Below are positions 1-7,216 of a stretch of 19,129 nt of DNA, in pieces. The notes beneath the pieces were generated by a model. It saw only the letters and a list, made by a program, of their open reading frames with translations, was not told the DNA's origin and ran no database searches. Every line of letters begins with the position of its first letter. The stretch's first letter is position 1. The translations under genes were made by a program, and so were the position numbers. The stretch lies in contig NXFV01000351.1 in assembly GCA_002803225.1 (NCBI GenBank), positions 1 through 19,129 on the forward strand, read 5' to 3'. This DNA is from Gamarada debralockiae. Lineage: Eukaryota > Ascomycota > Leotiomycetes > Helotiales > Hyphodiscaceae.

Positions 1-159
1 TCCTGTCTTTCCAAAATTGTATTGAACCACGCCGTTGTATTGCTGATACGGCTGACTGATCACCACATCGCTGAGTTGAACATCTGCTTCTGCACTGGGT
101 GCGCCGCCACCAATTCCGACCATCAATCCAAATCGGATCGAAGGTAATCTCGTCCTCAT
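1..159 (-). pseudogene. PNP_UDP-domain fragment, 5'-truncated and cut by the window edge
   Basis: The complement of 159-1 reads as 53 uninterrupted codons from an ATG. It contains [15 protein letters not shown], then DVVISQP, then [11 protein letters not shown] at the window edge. This is the glycine-rich phosphate/nucleoside-binding stretch of the phosphorylase-like (PNP_UDP_1) domain that opens many fungal NLR-like proteins, ahead of NACHT or NB-ARC plus ankyrin or TPR repeats. In that family about 60-80 residues normally precede this motif. Here a TGA stands directly before the ATG and no upstream exon is visible, so the N-terminal part of the domain is missing. The gene would continue to the left, outside the window. 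A fragment is more likely than a functional short form, but the left flank is needed to decide. Confidence 0.7.
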
Positions 160-172
160 TCAGCCCGGCTCC

Positions 173-209
173 GGACAGGAAGAATCGCTACGGACAATTC
201 TCCCTGTCC
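173..209. repeat. Short inverted repeat (13-bp arms)
   Basis: Arms 173-185 and 197-209 pair over 13 bp with one mismatch (GGACAGGAAGAAT against GGACAGGGAGAAT), with an 11-base loop. It lies immediately upstream of the truncated PNP_UDP fragment and may mark the breakpoint. Confidence 0.5.
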
Positions 210-739
210 GCATGCAATAAGCGCGCGTACTCACCTATCTAATCTATATGGAAGACCATACTAATTAGATAGAAAGGTACTTGTCAAGATTGCGATAGGC
301 TACCGTATGGATATAAATATATATATCGAATGGGTGAGGATACGCGCCATCCCCCCTTTGTTATTGGACACCCCACATCAACCCTCCCTTCCTTGTAAGC
401 ATAGGATTCTGCCGCATCAGCGTGACACATAATTTTGTACACAGCGCGCTGCACATCAAGAGTCCTAGGCTAGTAAAACTAAAAATTAAACATTATATAC
501 AAGTATAGAAAGATTCTAGTATTGAGTTGCCAGGACCAAAACATCGTTTTCACTAAATCGCCTAAGCTCAGGCCAAACTGGGTGGTCTGGCTCTCCCCAA
601 GAATGTTGCGCTCCCAATACTCTAACATAAGTGACTGCTGTGTCGAGTACAATCGATTTTCAGACCCAGGAACCCTTCATGCTACGTTATTATACTGTAA
701 AACAGTATTAGCCGGCAGTACAGGCATAGCCCTAGGCAC
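210..739. other. AT-rich intergenic stretch, no gene seen
   Basis: Contains a short TA-rich run near 309-328. An open frame at 522-809 on the plus strand has no recognisable content and runs opposite the transposase zinc-knuckle relic, so it is treated as a shadow. Confidence 0.5.
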
Positions 740-1276
740 ATGTGGACAGCTACTCTTGATATGCCCAGTTGATCTATACTCCCCACAAGGTTTTTTATTT
801 TTATTTTAATCATAGCCATACTCAGGGCGCCGGAGCAGTGCCGTAGAGCACCTTGCCTTGCTTAAACTGACTCAATATTCGACTTGTTTGTGCAATTCGT
901 AATCGATTATTCGTTCATATGTGTGCCAGTCGTTTAGCTCATTGGGTGCCGCATAGGAATCGAGAGACAGGATCGAGTAATTAAGGGAGGCGTGATATAT
1001 TCGAAGCCAGGAGAGGGCGGTTAATATGCTAGTGAGGGTGAAAGCCGATAGGCGTAATTGCTATTAGAGCTATTAGAAAGCTACCAGTTATTATAGTACA
1101 AGCAAAAGATACTTACCTTGGCCAGTTGTCAGACGCTCTTTGATCATATGCCAGCATGGCATTCCCATTGAAATTGCGAACGTTTGAGCACAAAATTTGG
1201 TGCGATGCGTTGCTGGAGCTCTCACCGCCAGTGTGAGGTCTGAGTTGGGTTGAGTTGAGTTAAGGCATCTACTCAA
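740..1276 (-). pseudogene. MULE-type transposase C-terminal relic (SWIM-like motif, HPHW motif, CCHC knuckle)
   Basis: Read on the minus strand, three pieces appear in the order expected for fungal Mutator-like transposases. First, complement of about 1215-1115: FCAQTFAISMGMPCWHMIKE, matching the Cx(n)GLPCxH SWIM-type zinc motif. A canonical donor GTAAGTAT follows at about 1119. Second, about 1045-960: IGFHPH, a stop where W is expected, then HINRPLL and LLDPVS, matching the family's HPHW and PLLLDP segment. Third, complement of 787-746: CGEYRSTGHIKSSC, a CX2CX4HX4C zinc knuckle in which the second cysteine is tyrosine (TGT to TAT). Frames differ between pieces and stops interrupt them, so the gene is dead. 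The family assignment rests on motif order, not on a search. Confidence 0.55.
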
Positions 1277-1350
1277 CTCAACTCAAACCTTAAATTATAC
1301 CACTCAAACTCAACTCTACTCTACTCAAGAGTAGTTTAAGTAGAGTTGAG
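1250..1350. repeat. TTGAGT/ACTCAA repeat forming two stem-loops
   Basis: Hairpin A pairs TTGAGTTGAGT (1250-1260) with ACTCAACTCAA (1271-1281), perfect over 11 bp. Hairpin B pairs CTCAACTCTACT (1309-1320) with AGTAGAGTTGAG (1339-1350), perfect over 12 bp. A smaller CTACTC/GAGTAG hairpin lies inside B. It overlaps the 5' side of the transposase relic. Confidence 0.75.
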
Positions 1351-1715
1351 TAGTTTGATTGTTGGCGCTAGTCACGTGCAAGATGGTCGAATGTTATTAA
1401 CCTGGCATATATATTGTCGAGTCCTTGTATGATGTGGAAATAGGGTGTGTACGAGAAGGTCCCAGAACAGTATTTTATTTTATTCTGCAGATCTTGTTCA
1501 ATGTAAATTCATTTGGCTTCTCTAACTGCTACACAAAGACAAAAGAGCTTTAAGAATCCTGGGCTTAGCAAAGCCGAAAAAACATCATGAGTCGTACTAG
1601 CGAACGGTGGCCCTGAAACCTTGCTCGACACCTGACCCTATTTCGAGCTTGCAAAGTTCGAGGCCAGTTCTATCCTGTCCGCCTTCTCAAGCATATTCGG
1701 GCAGCTTATGTGTAA
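1351..1715. other. Intergenic, downstream of the small secreted protein gene
   Basis: No gene recognised. The plus-strand open frame at 1607-2077 is the antisense shadow of the secreted-protein gene. This stretch would hold that gene's 3' untranslated region. Confidence 0.5.
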
Positions 1716-2221
1716 TTATGCCTGCGAATCCTGTTAGCTCGAGCTCTGGGCCAAATCGCATGCCGTACACTCACATCAAAGCAGAAGTAGATGCTGAAGC
1801 AAACAAGCCCATTAGATTCACTATAGAGAACTCTGTTGTCGTCCTTGAAGCAGTTGAACTGAGTCTGATCATTGTGGCCGCTCCCAACGAGGTTCCCGGT
1901 CGCCTGGCTTTGTGCATTGGATTCGATGTTGGAACAGAAGGTCTCGCCGCTAGCTTGGAAAAACCCACAGACCTGTTGGCCTTCCCAGGTTACATCGCCG
2001 CCGGCATTTACGATAGACGTTGCATCGGGAAACTGGCCGTTTTGGGAGCCGGATTTGGCGTTCGAGTAAAAGGCTAGCTCGCTAAAACTGAGGCCAGCTC
2101 CTGCGCAATTGACGAGGTAGACTCCCTCGTTAGAGGCGCGCTTTACTTGGGCCGAGGGGGCGGCAATGGCGGTGCCGAGGAGGGTAGAGGAAAGTGCTGC
2201 TAGAATGTTCTTAGAGAGCAT
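1716..2221 (-). CDS. Small secreted six-cysteine protein (two exons), effector-like
   Basis: Complement(join(1716..1721,1775..2221)), 150 aa. A signal peptide (MLSKN...TAIAA, about 21 residues) is followed by APSAQVKR, a Kex2-type KR site, so the mature chain probably starts near residue 29. The mature part is about 120 residues with six cysteines (VNC, QVC, TFC, FNCFK, LVC, YFCFD), enough for three disulfides, and ends in CFSIYFCFDA. The intron 1774-1722 is 53 nt with donor GTGAGT, branch GCTAAC and acceptor CAG; splicing adds one Ala before TAA. Unspliced, the frame would run 22 more low-quality residues. The shape matches small secreted hypothetical proteins of plant-associated ascomycetes. 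I cannot name a Pfam domain. It stands alone between repeat relics, a common setting for candidate effectors, but that role is inference. Confidence 0.8.
1722..1774 (-). other. 53-nt intron of the small secreted protein gene
   Basis: Reading on the minus strand: donor GTGAGT (1774-1769), branch-like GCTAAC, acceptor TTCGCAG ending at 1722. Spacing and length fit fungal introns. Confidence 0.75.
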
Positions 2222-2637
2222 ATTGACGGAGGAATGATAAAGGGGCAGATTGGTGAGTAATTGGTGGATCGAAATTCTTGGTCGAACAGGTTGAATTGAT
2301 TCAGAAACGCTGAAAGGGGGTGAAAAGCCTTAACTTATAGTTTAGAATATAAAATAAGCTTCTCCTCAGGATCTGTCTTGGACGCCCAAAATTGAGTTCC
2401 TTCAACCCCAGTCTTCTGAATATCGAGATGACTGCAGCATTTTCGGACCGATTATTATTGATTGCAATTGATTGATTCCAAATAAGACGGTTAATATCCT
2501 ACTCAGTCAAACTTAAACCAAGCTATAATATCACTCCGTTTCTGCCGTATGTGATTCCTTCTCGTTGAGTACTCTAGCTCTGAGTAAGATACGAGCTAAG
2601 TTTCGACTGCGGGATATATGTGCAGTTAGAAAAAAGC
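2222..2637. other. Promoter side of the small secreted protein gene, otherwise empty
   Basis: A TATA-like CTATAAGTTAAGG on the minus strand lies at about 2328-2340, roughly 110 bp upstream of the start codon. Nothing else recognisable. Confidence 0.4.
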
Positions 2638-3078
2638 ACCGTATTAATTGCATCACAAGCACTGCGCTTATAAATGGAACTCGTGCTTTTGAGAGAATTA
2701 GGAACCATTTCTAATAGAGGGGATAGGCGCTTATAGGTGGATTTTGGGTATTCAGCGCCGGTAGTGTGTTTTCCTATAAATGGGCTTCTCGTAGTAATAA
2801 ACGCCTCTTTTACATACAATCTTTCACCCGCAGTCAACCGACGTCCTTTAGTAAGAGAATTCTGCTCCGACAATAGTCTAAAATAGACTGTTTTAACTAC
2901 TAGTGAGAGGTGAATGAACCCCCGCTATGTTCTTATAAGGACCTGTGATGCATTTCAGCTAATTAGAACCGTTTCTTATAGGAGGGATTTCTTATAGGAG
3001 AGATTTCTTATAGGAGAGATTTCTTATAGGGGGGATTTCTTATAGAATGACCAGTTCTTACAAAGCAATTAATACGGT
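2638..3078. mobile_element. Inverted-repeat MITE-like element, 441 bp
   Basis: Terminal inverted repeats ACCGTATTAATTGC (2638-2651) and GCAATTAATACGGT (3065-3078) are perfect over 14 bp. The interior carries many CTTATAGG/CCTATAAG subterminal motifs and a 16-bp minisatellite. The complement of the left end (about 2640-2695) is also similar to plus strand 7065-7120, so this is a repeated family. No clear target-site duplication and no transposase. The 99-aa minus-strand open frame inside has no recognisable content. Confidence 0.65.
2971..3046. repeat. 16-bp minisatellite, about 4.8 copies
   Basis: Units at 2971, 2987, 3003, 3019 and a partial one at 3035, consensus ATTTCTTATAGGAGAG with small changes in the G-rich end. 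It is a tandem expansion of the CTTATAGG subterminal motif of the surrounding element. Confidence 0.85.
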
Positions 3079-3273
3079 AAACGGTATCGTTCACTCGACA
3101 GCAAGGTGTCACCGTTGCATCTCAAATTCGTTCGTGAATTAGAATATACATAGGCTTCAATCAATTTTTGCCATAAGCGAGCTCGGATATTAAGTGCCGT
3201 GTCCGGCATATGTTGTCATATTCATGTTATACAGAGCTGACTCTGTCTTACATATGAACCTTTCTCGGGCCTA

Positions 3274-3989
3274 CGAGGGCCGCGGTCAAAAGTCCCCGAA
3301 ATTTTGCGAAATACAGGGTTTCATACTGTCTCCCCCCTTTTAAATGAATGTTATACAGCGGGGCGGTGGGTCCAGATTACGATAGCCGTATATGAGATGT
3401 TACAGGGGTCTGGGGACAATAAAAATAGGGGTTTACGTGACGCTACTATACGCTCTAGAGCTACTCTCTCCCTCTCTTCCTCTCCTCGAACGCCTACTTA
3501 TCTCCCGATCTAATCGAATTCGATCTAAGACTGCCATTGACTAGTCTACTCCGCATACGATATCAAAAATCTGGGAGGCATAGAATGCAGTGCCAGAGAG
3601 CTTCATTGGTGCACTTTTTCAGTCCTGGTGGGAGCGTTGTCAGGCTGTTATTGATGCTCGCGGAGGTCCTACAAGGTACTAGATTACTATCTAATCTTAA
3701 TTCTAATTGGCCCTAGACCCCTGTAACATCTTATATACGGCTATCGTAATCTGGACCCACCGCCCCGCTGTATAACATTCATTTAGCGGGGGGAGAGTAG
3801 CCTAAAGGATTAATGTAAGCACTATAACCCCCTGTAGCTTTAGAGAGACAGCGCTGTAGCTACAAGGCACTAAGTCTAAAACTATAGGGCCAAAGCGCTA
3901 TATTTTCAAGGGGTTGATCACCAATCTTACAGGGCATCGACTTTTAGCGAGCCAATGAGAATCCCGGAGGCTTTTGACCGCGGCCTTCA
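3274..3989. mobile_element. Outer MITE with TA target duplication (Tc1/mariner-like ends)
   Basis: The left end CGAGGGCCGCGGTCAAAAG (3274-3292) and the right end, complement of 3971-3989, match at 16 or 17 of 19 positions. Both ends are flanked by TA (3272-3273 and 3990-3991), the target-site duplication expected of Tc1/mariner/pogo elements. It has no transposase. Without the inner insertion it would be about 242 bp, a typical MITE size. Confidence 0.7.
3326..3797. mobile_element. Inner MITE with 75-bp inverted repeats, nested in the outer element
   Basis: Arms 3341-3415 and 3711-3785 are inverted copies matching at about 73 of 75 positions. They extend outward through a C6 tract to CTGTCTCC (left) and CTCTCC (right). 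TA lies at 3324-3325 and 3798-3799, again fitting a Tc1/mariner-type target duplication. The 295-bp centre has a pyrimidine-rich run (about 3461-3487) and a short open stretch (about 3598-3681) encoding SFIGALFQSWWERCQAVIDA, which looks protein-like but is unassigned. The high arm identity suggests it is younger than the surrounding relics. Confidence 0.75.
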
Positions 3990-3991
3990 TA

Positions 3992-4380
3992 AGCTGCATG
4001 ACATACCCGTTCTCGAATAGAGAGTGGAGAGCAGTTCAAATTAGTCAATTGAAACCGTTGGTCACCGTCTCAACTACCTCGCAGAAAACATCAAGTTCCA
4101 CACTACCATGCCGACTACACGCATCACGTCACCCTCCCCTTCCCCTACCAGGCCAAGCCCCATGCACAAACCGCACCTGCCCGTCCTTTCTCTTGTGTTT
4201 TACTGTCTCGAGCTGAAAATTCGCTAGACATAACGGGTCACTCAGCTGTAACACAATAAAAACGATTCCTTACAAATCTTCCTATTATAGATTTAACACA
4301 CCGTACTTACTGAGGCTTGACATTAATCGAAAGGCGAGATAAAATTAGGTACGTAATCTTATGTGAGCCTCTCGCCCTTC
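3992..4380. other. Intergenic between elements, no gene seen
   Basis: A short proline/serine-rich frame from an ATG at 4108 (39 codons) and an overlapping 80-codon frame have no recognisable features. Nothing supported. Confidence 0.4.
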
Positions 4381-4666
4381 TGTTTCATGGTAACCATCAA
4401 TTCAAGCCTTTCATGAATTGGATGTCTATTTCATCAAACTTAACCAATTGATAATCTAATTAGTCAATTACATCTTTTGCGAATTCAATTATGGGGATCA
4501 TATTCTCTATGGTACTGGTGAATCGATTGGAGTTACTATATTAAAAGTATCAAAAGCATTAAAAATAGAGGAAATATTGGACCTAGCACCTCTCACTCTT
4601 ACTACCTCCTTTCCACGCCTCTACAGCAAGTGGATCTTGTCATCCTTCTCCTAGTCGAGTCCCTAC

Positions 4667-4891
4667 TATTGGAATGAGTAATCAGTGACTCTGGTTCTAG
4701 GCAGATAGTCAGTATCCCTGATTGTCTGTGCTGCCTGCTGAATCACATGGCATCACATGACTCACAGCTCACTTGAGCAGTGTGACGTGTTCTATGAGTC
4801 ATAGGGGGATTTCTGTCTATAAGTACAGACTACTGTACTTGGTTTGTTCATTAGTATCTCCAGTATCTTTACGGCCTTAATAATCCAACCA
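4667..4891 (+). mobile_element. Probable solo copia-type LTR, about 225 bp
   Basis: It starts TATTGGAATGAGTAATCAG, close to the TGTTGGAA-type start of fungal copia LTRs with one G-to-A change, and ends TAATCCAACCA, the near-complement of that start. Inside are a TATA-like CTATAAG (4818-4824) and a perfect 8-bp hairpin directly after it. Flanking 5-mers (CCTAC, CATTC) match at only 3 of 5 positions, so the duplication has decayed or the ends are a base or two off. No internal retroelement sequence lies beside it. Confidence 0.5.
4821..4840 (+). repeat. Perfect 8-bp hairpin in the LTR
   Basis: AAGTACAG, loop ACTA, CTGTACTT. It overlaps the 3' edge of the TATA-like box, so it could fold at the 5' end of an LTR transcript. 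Confidence 0.6.
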
Positions 4892-5399
4892 CATTCTCCT
4901 TACTTCTCATTCATCACGTGACTATATTTCAAGACCTACCCTCTTTTCTCGCCTTGTCCCTTATTTACTTTTGAGTTATTATAATTCAGCATTTCTATCG
5001 GTCATAATTATAATAAAATTTACAACTGTAGATAAGTAAAAAGGGTTTCTTAAGTTATTAGAAATAAGAGAAAGGGGTTGGTCAAGTGCAGAGTCAAGTG
5101 CTGATCAATACTAACCCCCTTAATTAAGATTACAGCCCTTGCGTAAGCTTACGATTACTATAGAGATTGACGAATTAGATAGTTGAATTGGGAAATGATG
5201 GAATTGACCAATTAGATGGCCAATTGACCAATTAAATAGTCCAATTGACGAGAACCTCGTATTGACGGTTACCAGGAAACACATGGGATCCTCGTCCGGC
5301 AGTTACAGATACGAAAAGACGGATGGGTTCGAGTGTTAAAATGAATTTGGACATCAAAATCAATATCTACAGTTATTTCTCTGGATACTAAGGAGAGAT

Positions 5400-6124
5400 A
5401 TGATTGATTTCTATATTAATATGATTACAGTAACTATTAATGAGGGACGTTTTGAGACGAGGATATCTGAGCACAATCTACCATTCTCACAAGGTCTTCT
5501 CTTTGTATTGAATCCCCCTTTTTTATATTCACCAGGCATGCTTACCAAGGACGAGGAGAATGAATTACAAGAATGCGTCGATGAGAAAGGGCAGCCAATG
5601 ACCCTATTTGACTTCTCCGAGACTTACGCCGAAATCAACGTCCGTGTCTCGTTACCCACCACGCTATTTCGGCCAGCTTATCCACACCAACCAATAATTT
5701 CAAATGACAGATCATGATCGTTATCAAATACTGAAAGCAGCCCAACCAGAACTCTCGGCATTCTATCCTAGCGATCAACTATGGATTCTTCTAACAACGC
5801 GGGAATACGTTCGTACTGATGCGATTGCTCAAATCGATCCTGTGGGCTTCGGTGAAGCAATCCTATCGCGTGTCTGTTGGTCCACAAGCCCATCGGTTGC
5901 AATAACCTATGACGGGAATATTCATGGGGAATTTAGATAGGGCATCATTTCGATATCACAACGCTGGGAAGACACAGAAAGGATACGAAGGAAGATGTAC
6001 GGAGAGACATCAGTGAGGAAGTTGCTAAAGAAATTGCAAGTATTTGGAAAGCGAATACGGTAGCAGCTGGCGCGGACGGTATGACGAGGAAACCGGATCC
6101 TAGAACGGTCGTTGAAGCCAAGTA
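5400..6124 (+). pseudogene. Unrecognised decayed gene, two frames plus possible intron
   Basis: Three consecutive coding-looking pieces. Piece 1 (5400-5643) includes MLTKDEENELQECVDEKG and FDFSETYAEINV. Piece 2 (about 5711-5937) includes HDRYQILKAAQPELSAFYPS, QLWILLTTREYVRTDAI and ILSRVCWSTSPSVAITYDGN. Piece 3 (5937-6122) includes IGHHFDITTL and DISEEVAKEIASIWKANTV, then a stop. Pieces 1 and 2 can be joined in frame by a 67-nt intron (5644-5710, donor GTGTCT, acceptor ACAG). Pieces 2 and 3 need a one-base frameshift near 5934-5940. The sustained coding character argues for a real former gene. I recall similar sequence in uncharacterised leotiomycete proteins, some carrying F-boxes, but cannot name the family. 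The upstream end is not defined. Confidence 0.5.
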
Positions 6125-6276
6125 AGAACACAGGTGGTATGTATGTACATATACGAAATCGCCCTCATGTTGATCCAGAAGATGGCCAAGGTAGAACTAG
6201 TCACGACAGATTTTAGGGAGCCAAACCAGCCTAGAATCTGTTCGTTATGAAAATCCAAATCCCTCAATCTTTACCT

Positions 6277-6768
6277 TTAACTACCAAACGAGTCGAAAAC
6301 TTCCAATGCAGGCTTCTTCCTCCCTTTTACTTCAGCACATCTAGTTGGCAACAAAACTGTAACCATGCTTGGCCGCGCCACTTCTTCAGCCACTGGGCAC
6401 CAAGTCGTGACCTTTTTCTCATCTGCTATAAGAACGTAGTGTCTGACATTAAGCCCAGATTTCGTGATTTATCCTGTATTCTGGCCCTCAAAGTAAATAC
6501 TGTATGGCCAAATCGTCAAGGTCTATTCAGGGCCGGCATTATCTCTGATTTTGGGGTCTAGAGGATATGTGGAGGCTTCAAACTTGAGAATTGTAAGATT
6601 GCTGCTGAATGAGAAACGTTCTTGACAGAGCACGCGGAAGTTCCGGGACACTTTGGCGCAAGCGTTTCGTGTTGAAGAATCAGCAATTGCGATGACTGTG
6701 GCGTATATCTCAGTTGGAAACGTCCATTGCCGAAGACTGAGAGGTGCCAGGTACTCGGACTTGAAGTA
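6277..6768 (-). pseudogene. F-box-like protein relic with two in-frame stops
   Basis: On the minus strand one frame runs from about 6768 to the TAA at 6279-6277 (164 codons), broken only by TAG (6525-6523) and TAA (6471-6469). The N-terminal part SLRQWTFPTEIYATVIAIAD followed by ACAKVSRNFRVLCQERFSFS has the F-box pattern (LP-x-E-I, hydrophobic helix, cysteine and VSRxFR). The C-terminal part reads HYVLIADEKKVTTWCPVAEE and ends LEVFDSFGS. Both stops fit a CAR (Gln) to TAR change, i.e. CpA to TpA on the coding strand, the RIP signature. No start codon remains in frame upstream before a TGA near 6815. An intact homologue would be a substrate-recognition subunit of an SCF ubiquitin ligase. The plus-strand open frame 6247-6561 is its shadow. 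Confidence 0.55.
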
Positions 6769-7064
6769 ACCTAGGGTGGCAAGTATAGTAAAAGTTCTAA
6801 GTATGACTGGTCAAAAATTCACCCGAGATCCCTGCAATCGAGATTATATCTCAAAACATCCAAATATAATATGGATTGCTGGACTTATTTTAGCGGCTGA
6901 AGCTCATCAAGTGAGGGAAGGTTAGGTAGTATATATTTGTTAGGTTTCCCCCCGTGGCAGGGCGAAACATTAGAGAGGGCCAGGGCCGGGGCCGTCACAT
7001 CAAGGGCCTAGCCTAGTACCCTAAGTATAAGAACCTATTCCACCTATAGGAAATAGTTTTAATT

Positions 7065-7124
7065 AGCTTAAAAGCACAAGTTCCACTTATAGGAACCGTT
7101 CTTATAAAGCAATTAATATAGGTA
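7065..7124. repeat. Solo end of the CTTATAGG inverted-repeat family
   Basis: AAAAGCACAAGTTCCACTTA, then GTTCTTATAAAGCAATTAAT, matches both ends of the 2638-3078 element in the outward orientation of its right end. No partner end was found nearby, so it is a truncated copy. Confidence 0.6.
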
Positions 7125-7216
7125 TTAACCATTTTGTCGTTAGAAAATCGACTTCAAGAAATGGCTAACACACAAGTAATGGATTTCGTATTTATTCGCT
7201 ATTACACAAGGGTATG

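Larger units (their letters stand above)
4381..5281. mobile_element. 901-bp inverted-repeat element, class unresolved, with an internal LTR
   Basis: The left end TGTTTCATGGTAACCATCAAT (4381-4401) and the complement of the right end (5261-5281) match at 19 of 21 positions. Further in, AATTGACCAATTAGAT-type motifs recur in opposite orientation (about 4444-4470; 5199-5249, the latter as a 20-21-bp tandem pair). No convincing target duplication and no coding sequence, so superfamily is unclear (hAT or MULE-derived are possible). The middle is occupied by a probable solo LTR. Confidence 0.6.

Noticed and set aside
1607..2077. 156-codon plus-strand frame
   Set aside because: Antisense shadow of the small secreted protein, which has a signal peptide, Kex2 site and intron.
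2971..3046. CRISPR-like array
   Set aside because: The 16-bp units are directly tandem with no spacers, in a eukaryotic context.
6247..6561. 104-codon plus-strand frame
   Set aside because: Opposite the F-box-like relic, which has the recognisable pattern.
6939..7020. Start of a second LTR (TGTTAGGTTTCC, then a GC-rich stretch)
   Set aside because: No matching end, TATA box or target duplication could be found.
2638..7120. One large element bounded by the matching ends at 2638 and 7120
   Set aside because: The end at 3078 is a closer partner, and the interval holds unrelated elements and gene relics.
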